Assembly: GCA_017303855.1 (NCBI GenBank)
Contig: JAFLBL010000005.1
Coordinates: 186,001-250,000, forward strand
Source: Chitinophagales bacterium
GTDB taxonomy: Bacteria; Bacteroidota; Bacteroidia; Chitinophagales; Chitinophagaceae
DNA length: 64,000 bases
Direction of reading: 5' to 3'
Part shown: one piece after another, positions 8,577 to 17,978 of the stretch
Layout: each line of letters opens with the position of its first letter
How positions within the stretch are numbered: position 1 is the stretch's first letter
Made by a program: the position numbers and the translations under genes
The notes under the pieces: model-generated
What the model was told of the DNA's origin: nothing
The model's database searches: none
The model's input: only the letters and a program-made list of their open reading frames with translations

Positions 8577-10025
8577 TTAAAACTGAAAATAAATGAATTG
8601 CTTTGCAGGTCCGTTGTACAAGAGAATTAGTAATACAAGCAGATAATAAAAACTGTAACGGACCAAAGAACTTTTAATCACATCCATACCCGCAAGAGCA
8701 AAGCGACCTCTTCTGCCGACCCATTCGATAACAAATAGAAATGCAACCAGAAATAATGTAACCATATTATAAATCGAGGCGGGATAATCCGGAACTGAGA
8801 ATAAAGTGAAAGAAAAAATTCCGGCAATATAATTAAAAGCCTCCTGGAGTGTCGCTGCCCTGAAAAAAACCCAGGCAATCAGCGTTAGGAAAAAAGTCAG
8901 GCACATGGAAAAAAACTCGCGCCAATCTGGAAGCAAGCTGTTTTCCGCAATACAATTTAAATGCGCCCTGTTGGTCCCGTTAATTACTGACGGAATGATA
9001 TATATGGCATTCAGGAGGCCCCATACAATAAATGTCCAGTTAGCCCCATGCCAGAAACCACTAACCAGGAAAATGATAAATGTATTCCTGATCTTTACAA
9101 ACTGGCCCCCATGACTACCGCCTAACGGGATATATAAATAATCACGAAACCAGGAAGAAAGTGAAATATGCCATCGTCTCCAGAATTCCGCAATATCTCT
9201 TGAAAAATAAGGGAAGGCGAAATTTCTGAGCAGTTCTATTCCAAAAAGCCGCGATGTCCCGATCGCAATATCCGAGTATCCGGAAAAGTCACAATATATC
9301 TGTACAGCAAAAAAGAAGACGCCCAACAACAATGTACTTCCTGAACTTCCTTCGATGTTACTAAAAACTGAATTAGCATAAATCGCACAAGTGTCTGAGA
9401 TTACAACTTTTTTAAATAAACCCCAAAGAATTTGTCTGAGGCCGTCTACTCCTTTGTGGTAATCAAATACTCTTTTTTGCCTGAGTTGAGGAAGCAAATG
9501 GGTAGCTCTTTCAATCGGGCCTGCTACGAGCAAAGGAAAATAACTGACAAACAAGGCATATGCCACAACTCCTTTTTCCGCTTCGATGCGTTTCTTATAC
9601 ACATCAATTATATATGACAAACCGTGGAAAGTATAAAAGGATATCCCTACGGGTAACACGATATTAAGTACTACCGGGCTTACTTGTAAACCCACCGCCT
9701 GTAATGCTTCGGCAAAAGATGTAGAAAAGAAATTAAAATACTTGAAAAGAGCCAGCAGGCCGACACTTGATAAAACAGCCACCCATAACCAGTATTTTGC
9801 TGAACTCCCGGATTTACACGATTGTACGCGCAAAGCGGCCAGGAAATTTATGAGTGTTGAAATAATAAGCAGAAACAGAAACCGCCAGTCCCAACACGCA
9901 TAAAAATAATAACTGGCAACCAGTAACAGGAAATTCTGGAACTTTATCCTCTCAGCACCTACCAACCAGTATACCGAAAAAATCAGCAGCAGGAACAGGG
10001 CGAACCCGGATGAGTTAAATAACAT
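8577..10025 (-). CDS. MBOAT family O-acyltransferase (AlgI/DltB-like)
   Basis: 482 residues, polytopic. The hallmark stretch RDIAEFWRRWHISLSSWFRD is followed by YLYIPLGGSHGG and then SGFWHGANWTFIVWGLLNA, the last containing the invariant active-site His of membrane-bound O-acyltransferases. The N-terminus MLFNSSGFALFLLLIF resembles AlgI homologues. The protein is thought to move an acetyl group from a cytoplasmic donor across the membrane to its partner. The downstream AlgJ-like gene starts one base beyond its stop codon, and the upstream GT2 gene ends 11 bases downstream of nothing else in between. The pair makes acetylation of the exported polysaccharide likely. Confidence 0.92.
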   Translation of the reverse strand: MLFNSSGFALFLLLIFSVYWLVGAERIKFQNFLLLVASYYFYACWDWRFLFLLIISTLINFLAALRVQSCKSGSSAKYWLWVAVLSSVGLLALFKYFNFFSTSFAEALQAVGLQVSPVVLNIVLPVGISFYTFHGLSYIIDVYKKRIEAEKGVVAYALFVSYFPLLVAGPIERATHLLPQLRQKRVFDYHKGVDGLRQILWGLFKKVVISDTCAIYANSVFSNIEGSSGSTLLLGVFFFAVQIYCDFSGYSDIAIGTSRLFGIELLRNFAFPYFSRDIAEFWRRWHISLSSWFRDYLYIPLGGSHGGQFVKIRNTFIIFLVSGFWHGANWTFIVWGLLNAIYIIPSVINGTNRAHLNCIAENSLLPDWREFFSMCLTFFLTLIAWVFFRAATLQEAFNYIAGIFSFTLFSVPDYPASIYNMVTLFLVAFLFVIEWVGRRGRFALAGMDVIKSSLVRYSFYYLLVLLILLYNGPAKQFIYFQF

Positions 10026-10036
10026 AGTTTAACCTC

Positions 10037-11065
10037 TTAGTGCTGTATAACTGCAGACTTTTGTTCAGTTTTTGTTTTGTTAAATGTGCGCATTCCTTCC
10101 TGAAATCCTTTATAAATTGAACCGGCAATCGCCAGTTTATAAAGCCGGAAAACAATTGGCTTTACCCGTATAAATTTTTCGAAAAATTCGCAGATTGCAA
10201 TAATTACCTGTTGCCCGGGTTTGCTGCCCAATACTGACTTGACCAGTTTCCAGGTAAATAATCGGATTCCGTCTTTAGCAAGTTGTGGAGATGAATTCTC
10301 CCGGGCCAGCTTCATACGCGGGTTTTTATCACCATACTTCAGCCAGAAATAAGGTTCAGTCTGTGTGTATACACGCTGGCGCTTACAATAGTCACCAATG
10401 GAGGCTCCTGCCCAGTCATTATGCAATACAGTAATCGAATGATCCGCATAAATTGTAATCCCGGCCTCCAACGCCCGTAAGGCCAGTTCCCGGTCCTCCC
10501 CGCTGGCTACATGAAAGTTTTCGTCAAACCCTTCAAGGCTGACGAAATTGGCTTTTGGCATGGATGTATTTTGTCCGGTAATGCCATCTGTTTTATGTAA
10601 ACCTTCCAGTTTCACTGATTCCAGGGAATTCCGAAACTGCCCGAAAATTGACTTTTTCAATTCCGGCAGATTCTCCGCATGACCAACAAACCAGGCGTTC
10701 TCAAATTTTTCCAGGTTGACATAATGCCGGCTGAGAAAATCAGGCTGCGTGATTATATCATTATCAATAAAAACAAGGTACTGACCATTGGCGTTAAAGC
10801 CCCCGAGGTTTCTGGCTGCGGATGCTCCCGGTTTTTTTTCATGAAGCAGTCGCAACGGCACTGGAAATTTCATCTGCAGCACCACCTCATCCGTCTGATC
10901 GGTGCAATTATTATTTACGACAATGGCTTCCCAGCTTTCTGAAAACTGTTGCCGGGCCAGGGCAGCCAGTGTCTGTTCAAGCGCATCACAACGGTTATGC
11001 GTGGGAATCACCACTGAAATTTTTACTACCAGGCCGGAGAGACCCGTTTTGTTATTCTCTTCCAT
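10037..11065 (-). CDS. Glycosyltransferase family 2
   Basis: 342 residues. The N-terminal GT-A domain opens with KISVVIPTHNRCDALEQTL at about residue 14, followed by VNNNCTDQTDEVV and by YLVFIDNDIITQPDFL, where IDND occupies the place of the DxD metal-binding motif. Further along, ASGEDRELALRALEAG supplies the ED catalytic-base region. The last 90 residues are basic and amphipathic and probably hold it at the inner membrane. Family members are inverting transferases that use UDP- or GDP-sugars. It lies 19 bases after another GT2 gene and 11 before the MBOAT gene. Confidence 0.87.
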   Translation of the reverse strand: MEENNKTGLSGLVVKISVVIPTHNRCDALEQTLAALARQQFSESWEAIVVNNNCTDQTDEVVLQMKFPVPLRLLHEKKPGASAARNLGGFNANGQYLVFIDNDIITQPDFLSRHYVNLEKFENAWFVGHAENLPELKKSIFGQFRNSLESVKLEGLHKTDGITGQNTSMPKANFVSLEGFDENFHVASGEDRELALRALEAGITIYADHSITVLHNDWAGASIGDYCKRQRVYTQTEPYFWLKYGDKNPRMKLARENSSPQLAKDGIRLFTWKLVKSVLGSKPGQQVIIAICEFFEKFIRVKPIVFRLYKLAIAGSIYKGFQEGMRTFNKTKTEQKSAVIQH

Positions 11066-11084
11066 ATTTACAATAGGTGTACGC

Positions 11085-12041
11085 TCAGTTCCCGTTATCC
11101 GGTCTCAGCCGTTCCTTTATCATATTTACAAATGACTTCAGGATCAGGATGGGAATCCGTTTATAAAAAAGTTGGTACCTCAGCAGATGTTTTACAAAAG
11201 AAGAAAATGTTCCATGTTCTGCCAGCAGCTCCAGATGAAGGATATGCGTCTCCCGGGTTACAGCCCTTTCCAGTTTCTTCGTATACTGCTGACCATACGC
11301 AACAGCAGCATAACCGGGCAGTCGTTGAAATACAAGGCTCCCCCCTTTTCTGAATCCGGTTTTAGCCGTATGCGTGGCATTCCGGTCATGCAGCCGCCAA
11401 ACTCCGGCGTTTCTGTTATCCAATATCACATCGCCGTAAAAAGACAACTTCATCATGGATTCAAAGTCCGTGGTATGTGTATTGTATTCATAAAAGCCCG
11501 CTTTTACTGCGAGCTCCCGGTTATATATGGTTGTTAAGTGCGAGAAAAAACGGTTGGCCCTGAATTTTCCAAAATAATAATCACTGAAAACCGCCTGTCC
11601 GTTACCGGTAAGCAGGTGGTGCTTTTTTTCAACCTGGCTGTTCCTGAATTCATCCGTCACCGTTATCGCCGCCTGGTAAAAAACAACCGGATGCCCTTGC
11701 TCCCGGTATTGCAAAATTAGTTTCATTCCGGTGGATATAAAATCAGGTACGGTAAAATAATCATCTCCGTCCAGGTTAACCACCCATTCCCCCGAAGAAT
11801 ATTCATATAAGGCTTTACGGTAGTTGCCAACCCGGCCTTCATTGGAAGGGTTGCGAAAATAACGGATCCGGCTGTCAGAAAAAGAGCGAACCACCTGTTC
11901 GGTTGCATCAGAGGAATTGTCATCCGAGACTACGATCTCCAGGTTGGGATAGTCCTGCATCAGCACACTGTTGAGTGTCTCTGCCAGGTATTGGCTCTGG
12001 TTATAGGTAGGAATCTGAACAGTAACCTTTGGATAGTTCAT
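11085..12041 (-). CDS. Glycosyltransferase family 2
   Basis: 318 residues beginning KVTVQIPTYNQSQYLAETL at residue 5. The nucleotide-binding region has IVVSDDNSSDATEQVV, and WVVNLDGDDYFTVPDF gives the DGDD metal site. The acceptor side has TDFESMMKLSFYGDVILDN. The protein ends with a basic tail without a clear membrane helix. It is expected to transfer one sugar residue in repeat-unit assembly. A spacer of 64 bases separates it from the upstream methyltransferase gene and 19 bases separate it from the following GT2. Confidence 0.87.
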   Translation of the reverse strand: MNYPKVTVQIPTYNQSQYLAETLNSVLMQDYPNLEIVVSDDNSSDATEQVVRSFSDSRIRYFRNPSNEGRVGNYRKALYEYSSGEWVVNLDGDDYFTVPDFISTGMKLILQYREQGHPVVFYQAAITVTDEFRNSQVEKKHHLLTGNGQAVFSDYYFGKFRANRFFSHLTTIYNRELAVKAGFYEYNTHTTDFESMMKLSFYGDVILDNRNAGVWRLHDRNATHTAKTGFRKGGSLVFQRLPGYAAVAYGQQYTKKLERAVTRETHILHLELLAEHGTFSSFVKHLLRYQLFYKRIPILILKSFVNMIKERLRPDNGN

Positions 12042-12105
12042 GTTGTAGGCAGGATCAAAGTAAGCAGACCATGTTGGGTTTATCAGGAAAATACATTACC
12101 GGAAT

Positions 12106-12861
12106 TTACTGACGGATCACCCGTCCTTTTAACTCTTCAAAAGAAACCAGGTTCAGGCTTTCTTTACGAAACTGGTTTAAAACATGATACTCATAAAAGG
12201 GGTTCTCAACCGTTGAAACAGGTCCCAGGTCGACAGTCTGGGAAATAATACCCACTCCCCAATCAGAGTCCACACAGCAGGCAAATACCTGCGGGTCTTT
12301 TCTGTATTTAAAAAACCCTTTCCAGGTGGTGCCACTCCAGAAATCCAACGCAGGAGAAGCCCGGTACATATAATCCTCCCGGGCATGCGATTCAGTAGGC
12401 GGATTACAATCATGCAGCACCACATAACCGCCGGGCGCCAGAAACTCCAGTGCATGCCTGATATCCCGTTCTGTCTGGTCCGCCAGGTGAAGCCCGTCTA
12501 CAAAGACGAGGTCAAAACGTGTATCCTTCGTCAATACCTTACCCGTCCGCAACTGCTCAAAGAATTCATCACTGGTCAGTTTGAAATCAACCGGGTTCTC
12601 GCGGAACTCCACACCCGGATCCACACTATACTTCCTGGTGGCACGGATTTTATCAAAATTATGGGCTGGATTGCGGACACCGATCTCCAGGTAGGTAGTT
12701 TCCTTTACACCGGTACTTTCCAGCAGAAAATTAATGATGTCTGTTCGTATAGGTCTCTTGGCCGCCTCGGTTTCCGACTTCATCAGGGCATCCATATGAT
12801 GCTCGTCGGTCAATGCTCTTTTTATACTTTCAACTTTTAGCCTGGCTTTGCGGTAATTCAT
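12106..12861 (-). CDS. Class I SAM-dependent methyltransferase
   Basis: 251 residues. Motif I is represented by TTYLEIGVRNPAHNFDKI near residue 55; the post-I acidic position is within YSVDPGVEF. FDLVFVDGLHLADQTERDI near 115 and LAPGGYVVLHDCNPP near 138 resemble sugar and macrolide O-methyltransferases (Methyltransf_24-like) with the conserved DGLH and HDC metal-site pattern. Role inferred: methylation of a glycan hydroxyl, using S-adenosylmethionine, in the cytoplasm. The gene lies between two GT2 genes, eight bases after one of them, which supports a glycan substrate. Which sugar is methylated cannot be told. Confidence 0.78.
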   Translation of the reverse strand: MNYRKARLKVESIKRALTDEHHMDALMKSETEAAKRPIRTDIINFLLESTGVKETTYLEIGVRNPAHNFDKIRATRKYSVDPGVEFRENPVDFKLTSDEFFEQLRTGKVLTKDTRFDLVFVDGLHLADQTERDIRHALEFLAPGGYVVLHDCNPPTESHAREDYMYRASPALDFWSGTTWKGFFKYRKDPQVFACCVDSDWGVGIISQTVDLGPVSTVENPFYEYHVLNQFRKESLNLVSFEELKGRVIRQ

Positions 12862-12869
12862 TGTTTGCT

Positions 12870-13772
12870 TTATTTATTATCGGTTTTGTTTTTATCAAGT
12901 CCCGCCACCAATTTGGACAGATAACCCCTGTAATACCAATAGGTATAAAAACTGCCAAAGTCTGTTTTAAAGGGTAGCCGTACAAACATATACCCGGTAC
13001 GAAGCAGGTATTGTGTAATACGGGCGAGGCGTTTTAACGGGGATTGATTGGCAATCATCCATCCGGTAGCTGATCCGCGGCCCCAGATATATGATTTATG
13101 CCGCAGCTCTTCCTTAGTGAGCCTGCTGGCTGGAATAAACTGGTAAACGGTTATTTCGGGATCGTAAATCAGTTTATATCCCTGTTTGGTCACCCGGGAG
13201 AAAAATTCCGTCTCATCTCCATATAATTTCAGGTTGGTATTGAAGCCCCCCACCTGGTCAAATACGATTGCTCTGAATGACATATTGCAGCCAATCGGGT
13301 GTTCCGGGTAATTTAATTCTCGATACTCATTCCCAAAACGTGTGGCGCCAAAAAACCAACGCATATTCTCCCCGATCGGGAAAGGGATATGCTCGTCCAG
13401 TTTTACGGTAACGCGGCCTCCCAGGCAAAATGTTTCCGGATGCTGGAGATAATGCTGCCTGATTTTCAGTATCCAGTTTTCATCGAGCCGCACATCATCA
13501 TCGATATAAGTGAGCACTTCACCTCTGGCTTCCTGACGGCCCCGGTTCCTTGCCTGGCAAAGACCAGGAACCGGCTCCAGTACATAACGGATTGTGTAAT
13601 CGGATTTTTCTGAAACGGTTTTCACGACTTCAGCTGTATTATCAGCAGAACCGTTATCAATAACCAGGACTTCCGTGTCCGGAAATAAAGCGGCCTGTTC
13701 CGCCACCAGCGGGAGGCATTGCTCCAATTCCTTTGCCCTGTTGCGGGAACATATAATAATAGATAGAAGCAT
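12870..13772 (-). CDS. Glycosyltransferase family 2
   Basis: 300 residues from the ATG at 13770-13772; an in-frame TTG eight codons upstream exists but places non-conserved residues before the family N-terminus, so the ATG is preferred. The protein begins MLLSIIICSRNRAKELEQCL and has VLVIDNGSADNTAEVV and then VLTYIDDDVRLDENWI with the DDD metal motif. LKLYGDETEFFSRVTKQGYK matches the conserved ED-containing acceptor region. The product probably adds a hexose or deoxyhexose to the lipid-linked repeat. Its start is 33 bases after the stop of the acyltransferase-3 gene. Confidence 0.87.
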   Translation of the reverse strand: MLLSIIICSRNRAKELEQCLPLVAEQAALFPDTEVLVIDNGSADNTAEVVKTVSEKSDYTIRYVLEPVPGLCQARNRGRQEARGEVLTYIDDDVRLDENWILKIRQHYLQHPETFCLGGRVTVKLDEHIPFPIGENMRWFFGATRFGNEYRELNYPEHPIGCNMSFRAIVFDQVGGFNTNLKLYGDETEFFSRVTKQGYKLIYDPEITVYQFIPASRLTKEELRHKSYIWGRGSATGWMIANQSPLKRLARITQYLLRTGYMFVRLPFKTDFGSFYTYWYYRGYLSKLVAGLDKNKTDNK

Positions 13773-13805
13773 ATTCAGGTATTTGGCCCGGAACAACTGT
13801 AATGA

Positions 13806-14924
13806 TCAGCCTTTAGCGTGCAGCCTCGAAGCTGAACTCTTTACTACCACAAACCGGTTTTTCATACGCAGGAAAAACTGCTCAAAATAACGATACGATA
13901 AATAGGAAGCCAGAATCGTGACAGACATAAGCAGAATATAGAGTACACAATATTTTAGAAGCGGCTGATCCGGATTCCAGTGACGAAGCAACCGCGCAAA
14001 GCTATAAATCACCAAAGGATGAATCACATAGATACCATATGATATTTTGCCTAATAAATCAAACAGGGGTTTTTCCAGATTGATAATGCGATTTACCTGT
14101 CTTACCTGCCCGGTTATAAGCGCTAAGGCAACCAGGGCTATCAGCTCTTTTGCAATCACAGACGGTATACCTAACTGGTTTATTAGTGCCAGAAACAATA
14201 TTAACCAGGCAAACAACTGAACAGGTTTATTATCCACCAATTTGAAATAGACCTGATTCCCGTTTTTATACAAAACAGCACCCAATGCCCCTACCATCAT
14301 GCAATGAAAGCGGGTAATATCAATTATTGATTCCGCCAGTGAACCGGGTACCCTGAAATGCAATACTAATTTAATGCCGACAACAATGCCGAAGAAGGCC
14401 AGAATAAACAGCACCGGGTTAACTATTCTTTTTACAACCCATGGCCAGAACAGGTAGAACTGTTCTTCAACTCCCAGTGACCAGTAATGAGAAAGTAGTG
14501 GCAATGCGGAACCCATTATAAAGGGAACATTGGCCGCATAGAACAGATAAAAAACTACCGAAGTAGAATTAATCTCGAGGTTCTTGCTCCAGGCTAAGCC
14601 CAGGCAGATAAACAAAAAAAGGTAATAAAGCGGCCAGATACGTAATATCCGGCGCATATAAAACTTCGGAATGCTTATCTCACCCCTCTCCTTTTCGGCC
14701 AACAGCAGGTATGTGATCAGGAATCCGCTTAATACAAAGAAAATAGTCACCCCATGGCCAGCCAGAGAAATGCCACGGGGAGAACCATCCTGAAGAGCAC
14801 CAAAAATATAGGGATTGAGTCCAAACTGGTCCAGTGCGAGTGTAATATGAGAGACCACAACAGCCAGCGCGGAAATGGCCCGTAATCCGTTTAATCCCGG
14901 AAAATAAATCACTCCTTTACGCAT
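13806..14924 (-). CDS. Acyltransferase 3 family membrane protein (OafA-like)
   Basis: 372 residues, about ten membrane segments. The N-terminus carries YFPGLNGLRAISALAVVVSH, the signature of the acyltransferase-3 family with the essential His at its end. GHGVTIFFVLSGFLITYLLL and RRILRIWPLYYLF follow as expected. A late KISYGIYVIHPLVIYSF is also typical. OafA-type proteins acetylate sugars of lipopolysaccharide or exopolysaccharide. This locus therefore has two independent O-acylation systems, this one and the MBOAT pair. The gene lies 74 bases after the Wzt gene. Confidence 0.9.
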   Translation of the reverse strand: MRKGVIYFPGLNGLRAISALAVVVSHITLALDQFGLNPYIFGALQDGSPRGISLAGHGVTIFFVLSGFLITYLLLAEKERGEISIPKFYMRRILRIWPLYYLFLFICLGLAWSKNLEINSTSVVFYLFYAANVPFIMGSALPLLSHYWSLGVEEQFYLFWPWVVKRIVNPVLFILAFFGIVVGIKLVLHFRVPGSLAESIIDITRFHCMMVGALGAVLYKNGNQVYFKLVDNKPVQLFAWLILFLALINQLGIPSVIAKELIALVALALITGQVRQVNRIINLEKPLFDLLGKISYGIYVIHPLVIYSFARLLRHWNPDQPLLKYCVLYILLMSVTILASYLSYRYFEQFFLRMKNRFVVVKSSASRLHAKG

Positions 14925-14998
14925 GAAAAATAAAAGTGCGTTTATACGCTTACGTGAAAATCAGCGTGCCGATTTTCCATGAATGAACTGTCCTATAC

Positions 14999-16201
14999 TT
15001 AGGCAAGTACTCTCGATTGCACAGCAATAAATCCGGCGTGTTTGGGAAATTCAATCGTCCTTCCCTCCATCGGGCTTTCCGTCACCTCAAACGTAAGAAT
15101 CTCCTTCTGCCAGTCTATAGTATGAGTATGACTGCTTCCAAACCAAACCCCTAAGGTATATATCCCCTGAATCATAGGTGGAAGATCAAGTTCCGATATA
15201 ATTGTAATCTCCCCATCAACAGCTGCCTCCTTTCTGATAAATGGTTCATATTTCGGAATCGCTTCCATTAATGGAACAGCATCTAAACTACCTATATAAA
15301 AAGAAAGATAAGAGGCCGGAAAATCATCTTTTACAGCAATGGTAGTAATTACCTTAAGCTTATGAAAAGGCTGGGTACCGGTTACCTGTGTCTGAACCTT
15401 ACAAATACAGGAATGTCGCCCTTTTGTAACAGGCGCGATCCATTCATTCATTGATGCGTTAATGTTTTTGGTGTACATATTAACCACCTCTTGTATCCCG
15501 CCCTGAAACTTCAATTTACCCCTCTCCAGGAAAACCCCTTTTGTGCATAAATTCTGAACTGCGGGCATATTGTGGCTGACAAATAAAATTGTCCGGCCAC
15601 TCTTGCTGACCTCGTCCATTTTCCCGAGACATTTTTTCTGAAAATCCGCGTCGCCTACGGCCAGTACTTCATCAATAACCAGGATTTCCGGCTCCAGGTG
15701 TGCTGCCACGGCAAATGCCAGGCGTAACTGCATACCACTGCTGTATCTTTTCAATGGGGTATCCAGAAATTTTTCCACGCCACTGAAATCAATAATTGCG
15801 TCAAAATGTTTATCAATCTCGGCTTTTCTCATACCGAGGATACTGCCATTCATGTACACGTTTTCCCGGCCTGTCAGCTCAGTATGGAAACCTGTACCCA
15901 CTTCGAGTAATGAAGCGATACGCCCACGACACACAATACGGCCTTTACTGGGCGGAGTAATACCGGATAAAATTTTCAAAAGGGTACTTTTCCCTGCCCC
16001 GTTCTTTCCTACAATAGCCAGGCTTTCCCCGGGCATCACGTTAAAAGAAACGTCATCGAGTGCCCTGAAAACCTGTTTGGGCGGTTCGCGAAGCCGTTTC
16101 AGCGGATTGGCCAGAATATCACGCAGGGCCACATAGGGTTCTTTCTCTCCTCCGATCAGAAATTCCTTTTCAATATGTTGTACTTCTAAAATTGGTTTCA
16201 T
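14999..16201 (-). CDS. wzt: ABC transporter ATPase, Wzt-like, with C-terminal glycan-binding-type domain
   Basis: 400 residues. The nucleotide-binding domain (about 1-245) has Walker A GKNGAGKSTLLKIL, the signature RYSSGMQLRLAFAVAAHLEP and Walker B EILVIDEVLAVGD, followed by FVSHN. This is the TagH/Wzt type, with the short insertion LRDILANPLKRLREPP near residue 25. From about residue 260 to the end there is a beta-rich extension resembling Wzt_C, which in O-antigen exporters recognises the modified end of the finished chain. With the permease gene nine bases downstream it forms an ABC-dependent polysaccharide exporter. The C-terminal domain suggests that chain-end modification is checked before export; this is inference from the family. 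Confidence 0.92.
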   Translation of the reverse strand: MKPILEVQHIEKEFLIGGEKEPYVALRDILANPLKRLREPPKQVFRALDDVSFNVMPGESLAIVGKNGAGKSTLLKILSGITPPSKGRIVCRGRIASLLEVGTGFHTELTGRENVYMNGSILGMRKAEIDKHFDAIIDFSGVEKFLDTPLKRYSSGMQLRLAFAVAAHLEPEILVIDEVLAVGDADFQKKCLGKMDEVSKSGRTILFVSHNMPAVQNLCTKGVFLERGKLKFQGGIQEVVNMYTKNINASMNEWIAPVTKGRHSCICKVQTQVTGTQPFHKLKVITTIAVKDDFPASYLSFYIGSLDAVPLMEAIPKYEPFIRKEAAVDGEITIISELDLPPMIQGIYTLGVWFGSSHTHTIDWQKEILTFEVTESPMEGRTIEFPKHAGFIAVQSRVLA

Positions 16202-16210
16202 GTACTGTTG

Positions 16211-17029
16211 TTAAGCAAGGTCAGCGAAATAAGCTTCCGTTTTCCGAAAAGTGTATACCCCGATAAATAAGAGCAGCAAAGACACGCCGAAACTCAGGCC
16301 GACGGAGAGCCAGTCAATCGGGTTCCCGGTAAAAGCGCTGCGCGACAGGTTAATGGCACTGGCAACAGGGTTCAGTTTCATGATCCATTCCATCCAGCTA
16401 TTCTCAAATATTTTGCTGCTGTAAAGTACCGGGTTTACAAATAAAAGAAACTGGATCATAAAAGGAATCACATACTGAAAATCGCGGTATTTCACATTAA
16501 GCGCGCTCAACATGGTACCCAGCCCCAGTGTAGTGGTAACGGTCAGTATCAGGCTTAGCGGCAGGCAATATAGTACGCGAAGCCAGTCTGTCTGATGATT
16601 ATAGTATATCAGCACGCCGATATAAATCAGTAAGGCAAAACAAAAATCAAACAGCGCGGTCAATATGGAAGACATGGGAATAATGAGCCGCGGAAAATAT
16701 ATCTTCTTAATGATATTCGCGTTGGACACCATACTGTTGGCGCTGTTCAGCAGGCCGCTGCTGAATACATTCCAGATAATCAGCCCGGAAAGGGCGAATA
16801 CCGGGTATGGAATTCCCTCACTGCTTACTTTCAGTCCGCGGCTGAAAATCAACGTAAAAATCATCATCATGGCCAGCGGTTGTAATATGGCCCACATGAA
16901 TCCCAGTGCAGCTTGTTTATATTTTACTTTTATATCCCTCCATGTAAAAAAATAAAACAACTCGCGGTAACGGATCAGTTCTTTGATTCCTAGCGAGAAC
17001 TTATATTGCCGTTCAATAATATATTCCAT
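16211..17029 (-). CDS. wzm: ABC-2 type polysaccharide export permease (Wzm-like)
   Basis: 272 residues with six predicted membrane helices. The amphipathic N-terminus ELIRYRELFYFFTWRDIKVK is the usual cytoplasmic start of Wzm/TagG permeases, and the helix ALGFMWAILQPLAMMMIFTL follows. The C-terminus ends with a short cytoplasmic tail. It works with the Wzt-like ATPase encoded nine bases downstream to move a lipid-linked glycan across the inner membrane. Its presence together with Wza/Wzc-type proteins and a Wzy-like polymerase in the same operon is unusual and is discussed in the findings. Confidence 0.92.
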   Translation of the reverse strand: MEYIIERQYKFSLGIKELIRYRELFYFFTWRDIKVKYKQAALGFMWAILQPLAMMMIFTLIFSRGLKVSSEGIPYPVFALSGLIIWNVFSSGLLNSANSMVSNANIIKKIYFPRLIIPMSSILTALFDFCFALLIYIGVLIYYNHQTDWLRVLYCLPLSLILTVTTTLGLGTMLSALNVKYRDFQYVIPFMIQFLLFVNPVLYSSKIFENSWMEWIMKLNPVASAINLSRSAFTGNPIDWLSVGLSFGVSLLLLFIGVYTFRKTEAYFADLA

Positions 17030-17130
17030 ATATTTTTTTGTTTGCCGGTCTGCTATTGATTTAAATTTTATATCGGTTTATATTTTCATATAAAGACTGT
17101 AATAATCTACTGGCATAACATTACACCAGA

Positions 17131-17898
17131 TTATGCTTTTTCCACAACCACCACCAGGTTAAGAAAATAGTCATTTTTAACCGGCATGATTTTCCGGAAT
17201 AAACGGGCCAGGTTATTATTTACAAAATGAAACGTGGGCGCGAATACTCTTCCAATGATCCGTATTTTAGGTATAATATGCATATACCAGTATAACCCCC
17301 ATAACTGGAAAAGCGTTTCCACAAAACCGGTGGTTTTTTCAAGGCTGATCACCCGGAAACCATGTCGTTCCAGGAGGGCTGTCAGCCCCAGTGATGTATA
17401 TCGTCCAAAATCATTGGGCATCTCATGTTCGTGCCAGGCAAAAGGAAGCGTAATCAGCATTTTCCCCCCGGGTTTCAGCACCCTGTTCAGTTCATCCAGT
17501 ATTTCTTCCAGGTTGAAAATATGCTCCATAACCTCCGAAGAAAATATGCTATCAAATTCCCCGTCAGTAAAGGGCAGATGATGCCCGTCGTAAAAAACAT
17601 CTATTTCTTCTCCCGCATGGCTATGTCCCTCGCCGTTATAATCTACACCGATATAGGCTGAAACATTTTTAAAGAGGGCTTTATAAGGTTTTGATCCGCA
17701 TCCAAAATCCATCATTTTCCCATCCAGTAAGTCTGCCTTGGAACTAATACCCCTTAACAAGGCCGTCCTGATCAGGTATAAAGGATGTATAATGGAAGGA
17801 TTAAAATCCCCTCTCCTGATTCTTGTTTCTGATGTTGATTTACTCATTATACTTTTCCTGGTTTTAGCAATCCTGGATACATGATCTGTACTGTACAT
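17131..17898 (-). CDS. Class I SAM-dependent methyltransferase (Methyltransf_11-like)
   Basis: 255 residues from the ATG at 17896-17898; a GTG directly before it is also in frame, and an internal Met (MSKSTSETRIRRGDF) may be the true start. Motif I is KMMDFGCGSKPYKALF, followed by the acidic YIGVDYNGEG. HLPFTDGEFDSIFSSEVMEH is the usual motif II region and LKPGGKMLITLPFAWHEHE motif III. It closely resembles Bacteroidota methyltransferases placed beside Wzm/Wzt. A chain-terminating or sugar methylation role is inferred from this position, which would fit the C-terminal recognition domain of Wzt. It is 101 bases upstream of wzm. Confidence 0.82.
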   Translation of the reverse strand: MYSTDHVSRIAKTRKSIMSKSTSETRIRRGDFNPSIIHPLYLIRTALLRGISSKADLLDGKMMDFGCGSKPYKALFKNVSAYIGVDYNGEGHSHAGEEIDVFYDGHHLPFTDGEFDSIFSSEVMEHIFNLEEILDELNRVLKPGGKMLITLPFAWHEHEMPNDFGRYTSLGLTALLERHGFRVISLEKTTGFVETLFQLWGLYWYMHIIPKIRIIGRVFAPTFHFVNNNLARLFRKIMPVKNDYFLNLVVVVEKA

Positions 17899-17978
17899 CA
17901 CCGGATATTGATCGCCTGTCTATTTAATGAAATTCCCGGTACTATACATAGCCTGTAATAATGGAAGTATTCGTTGGT

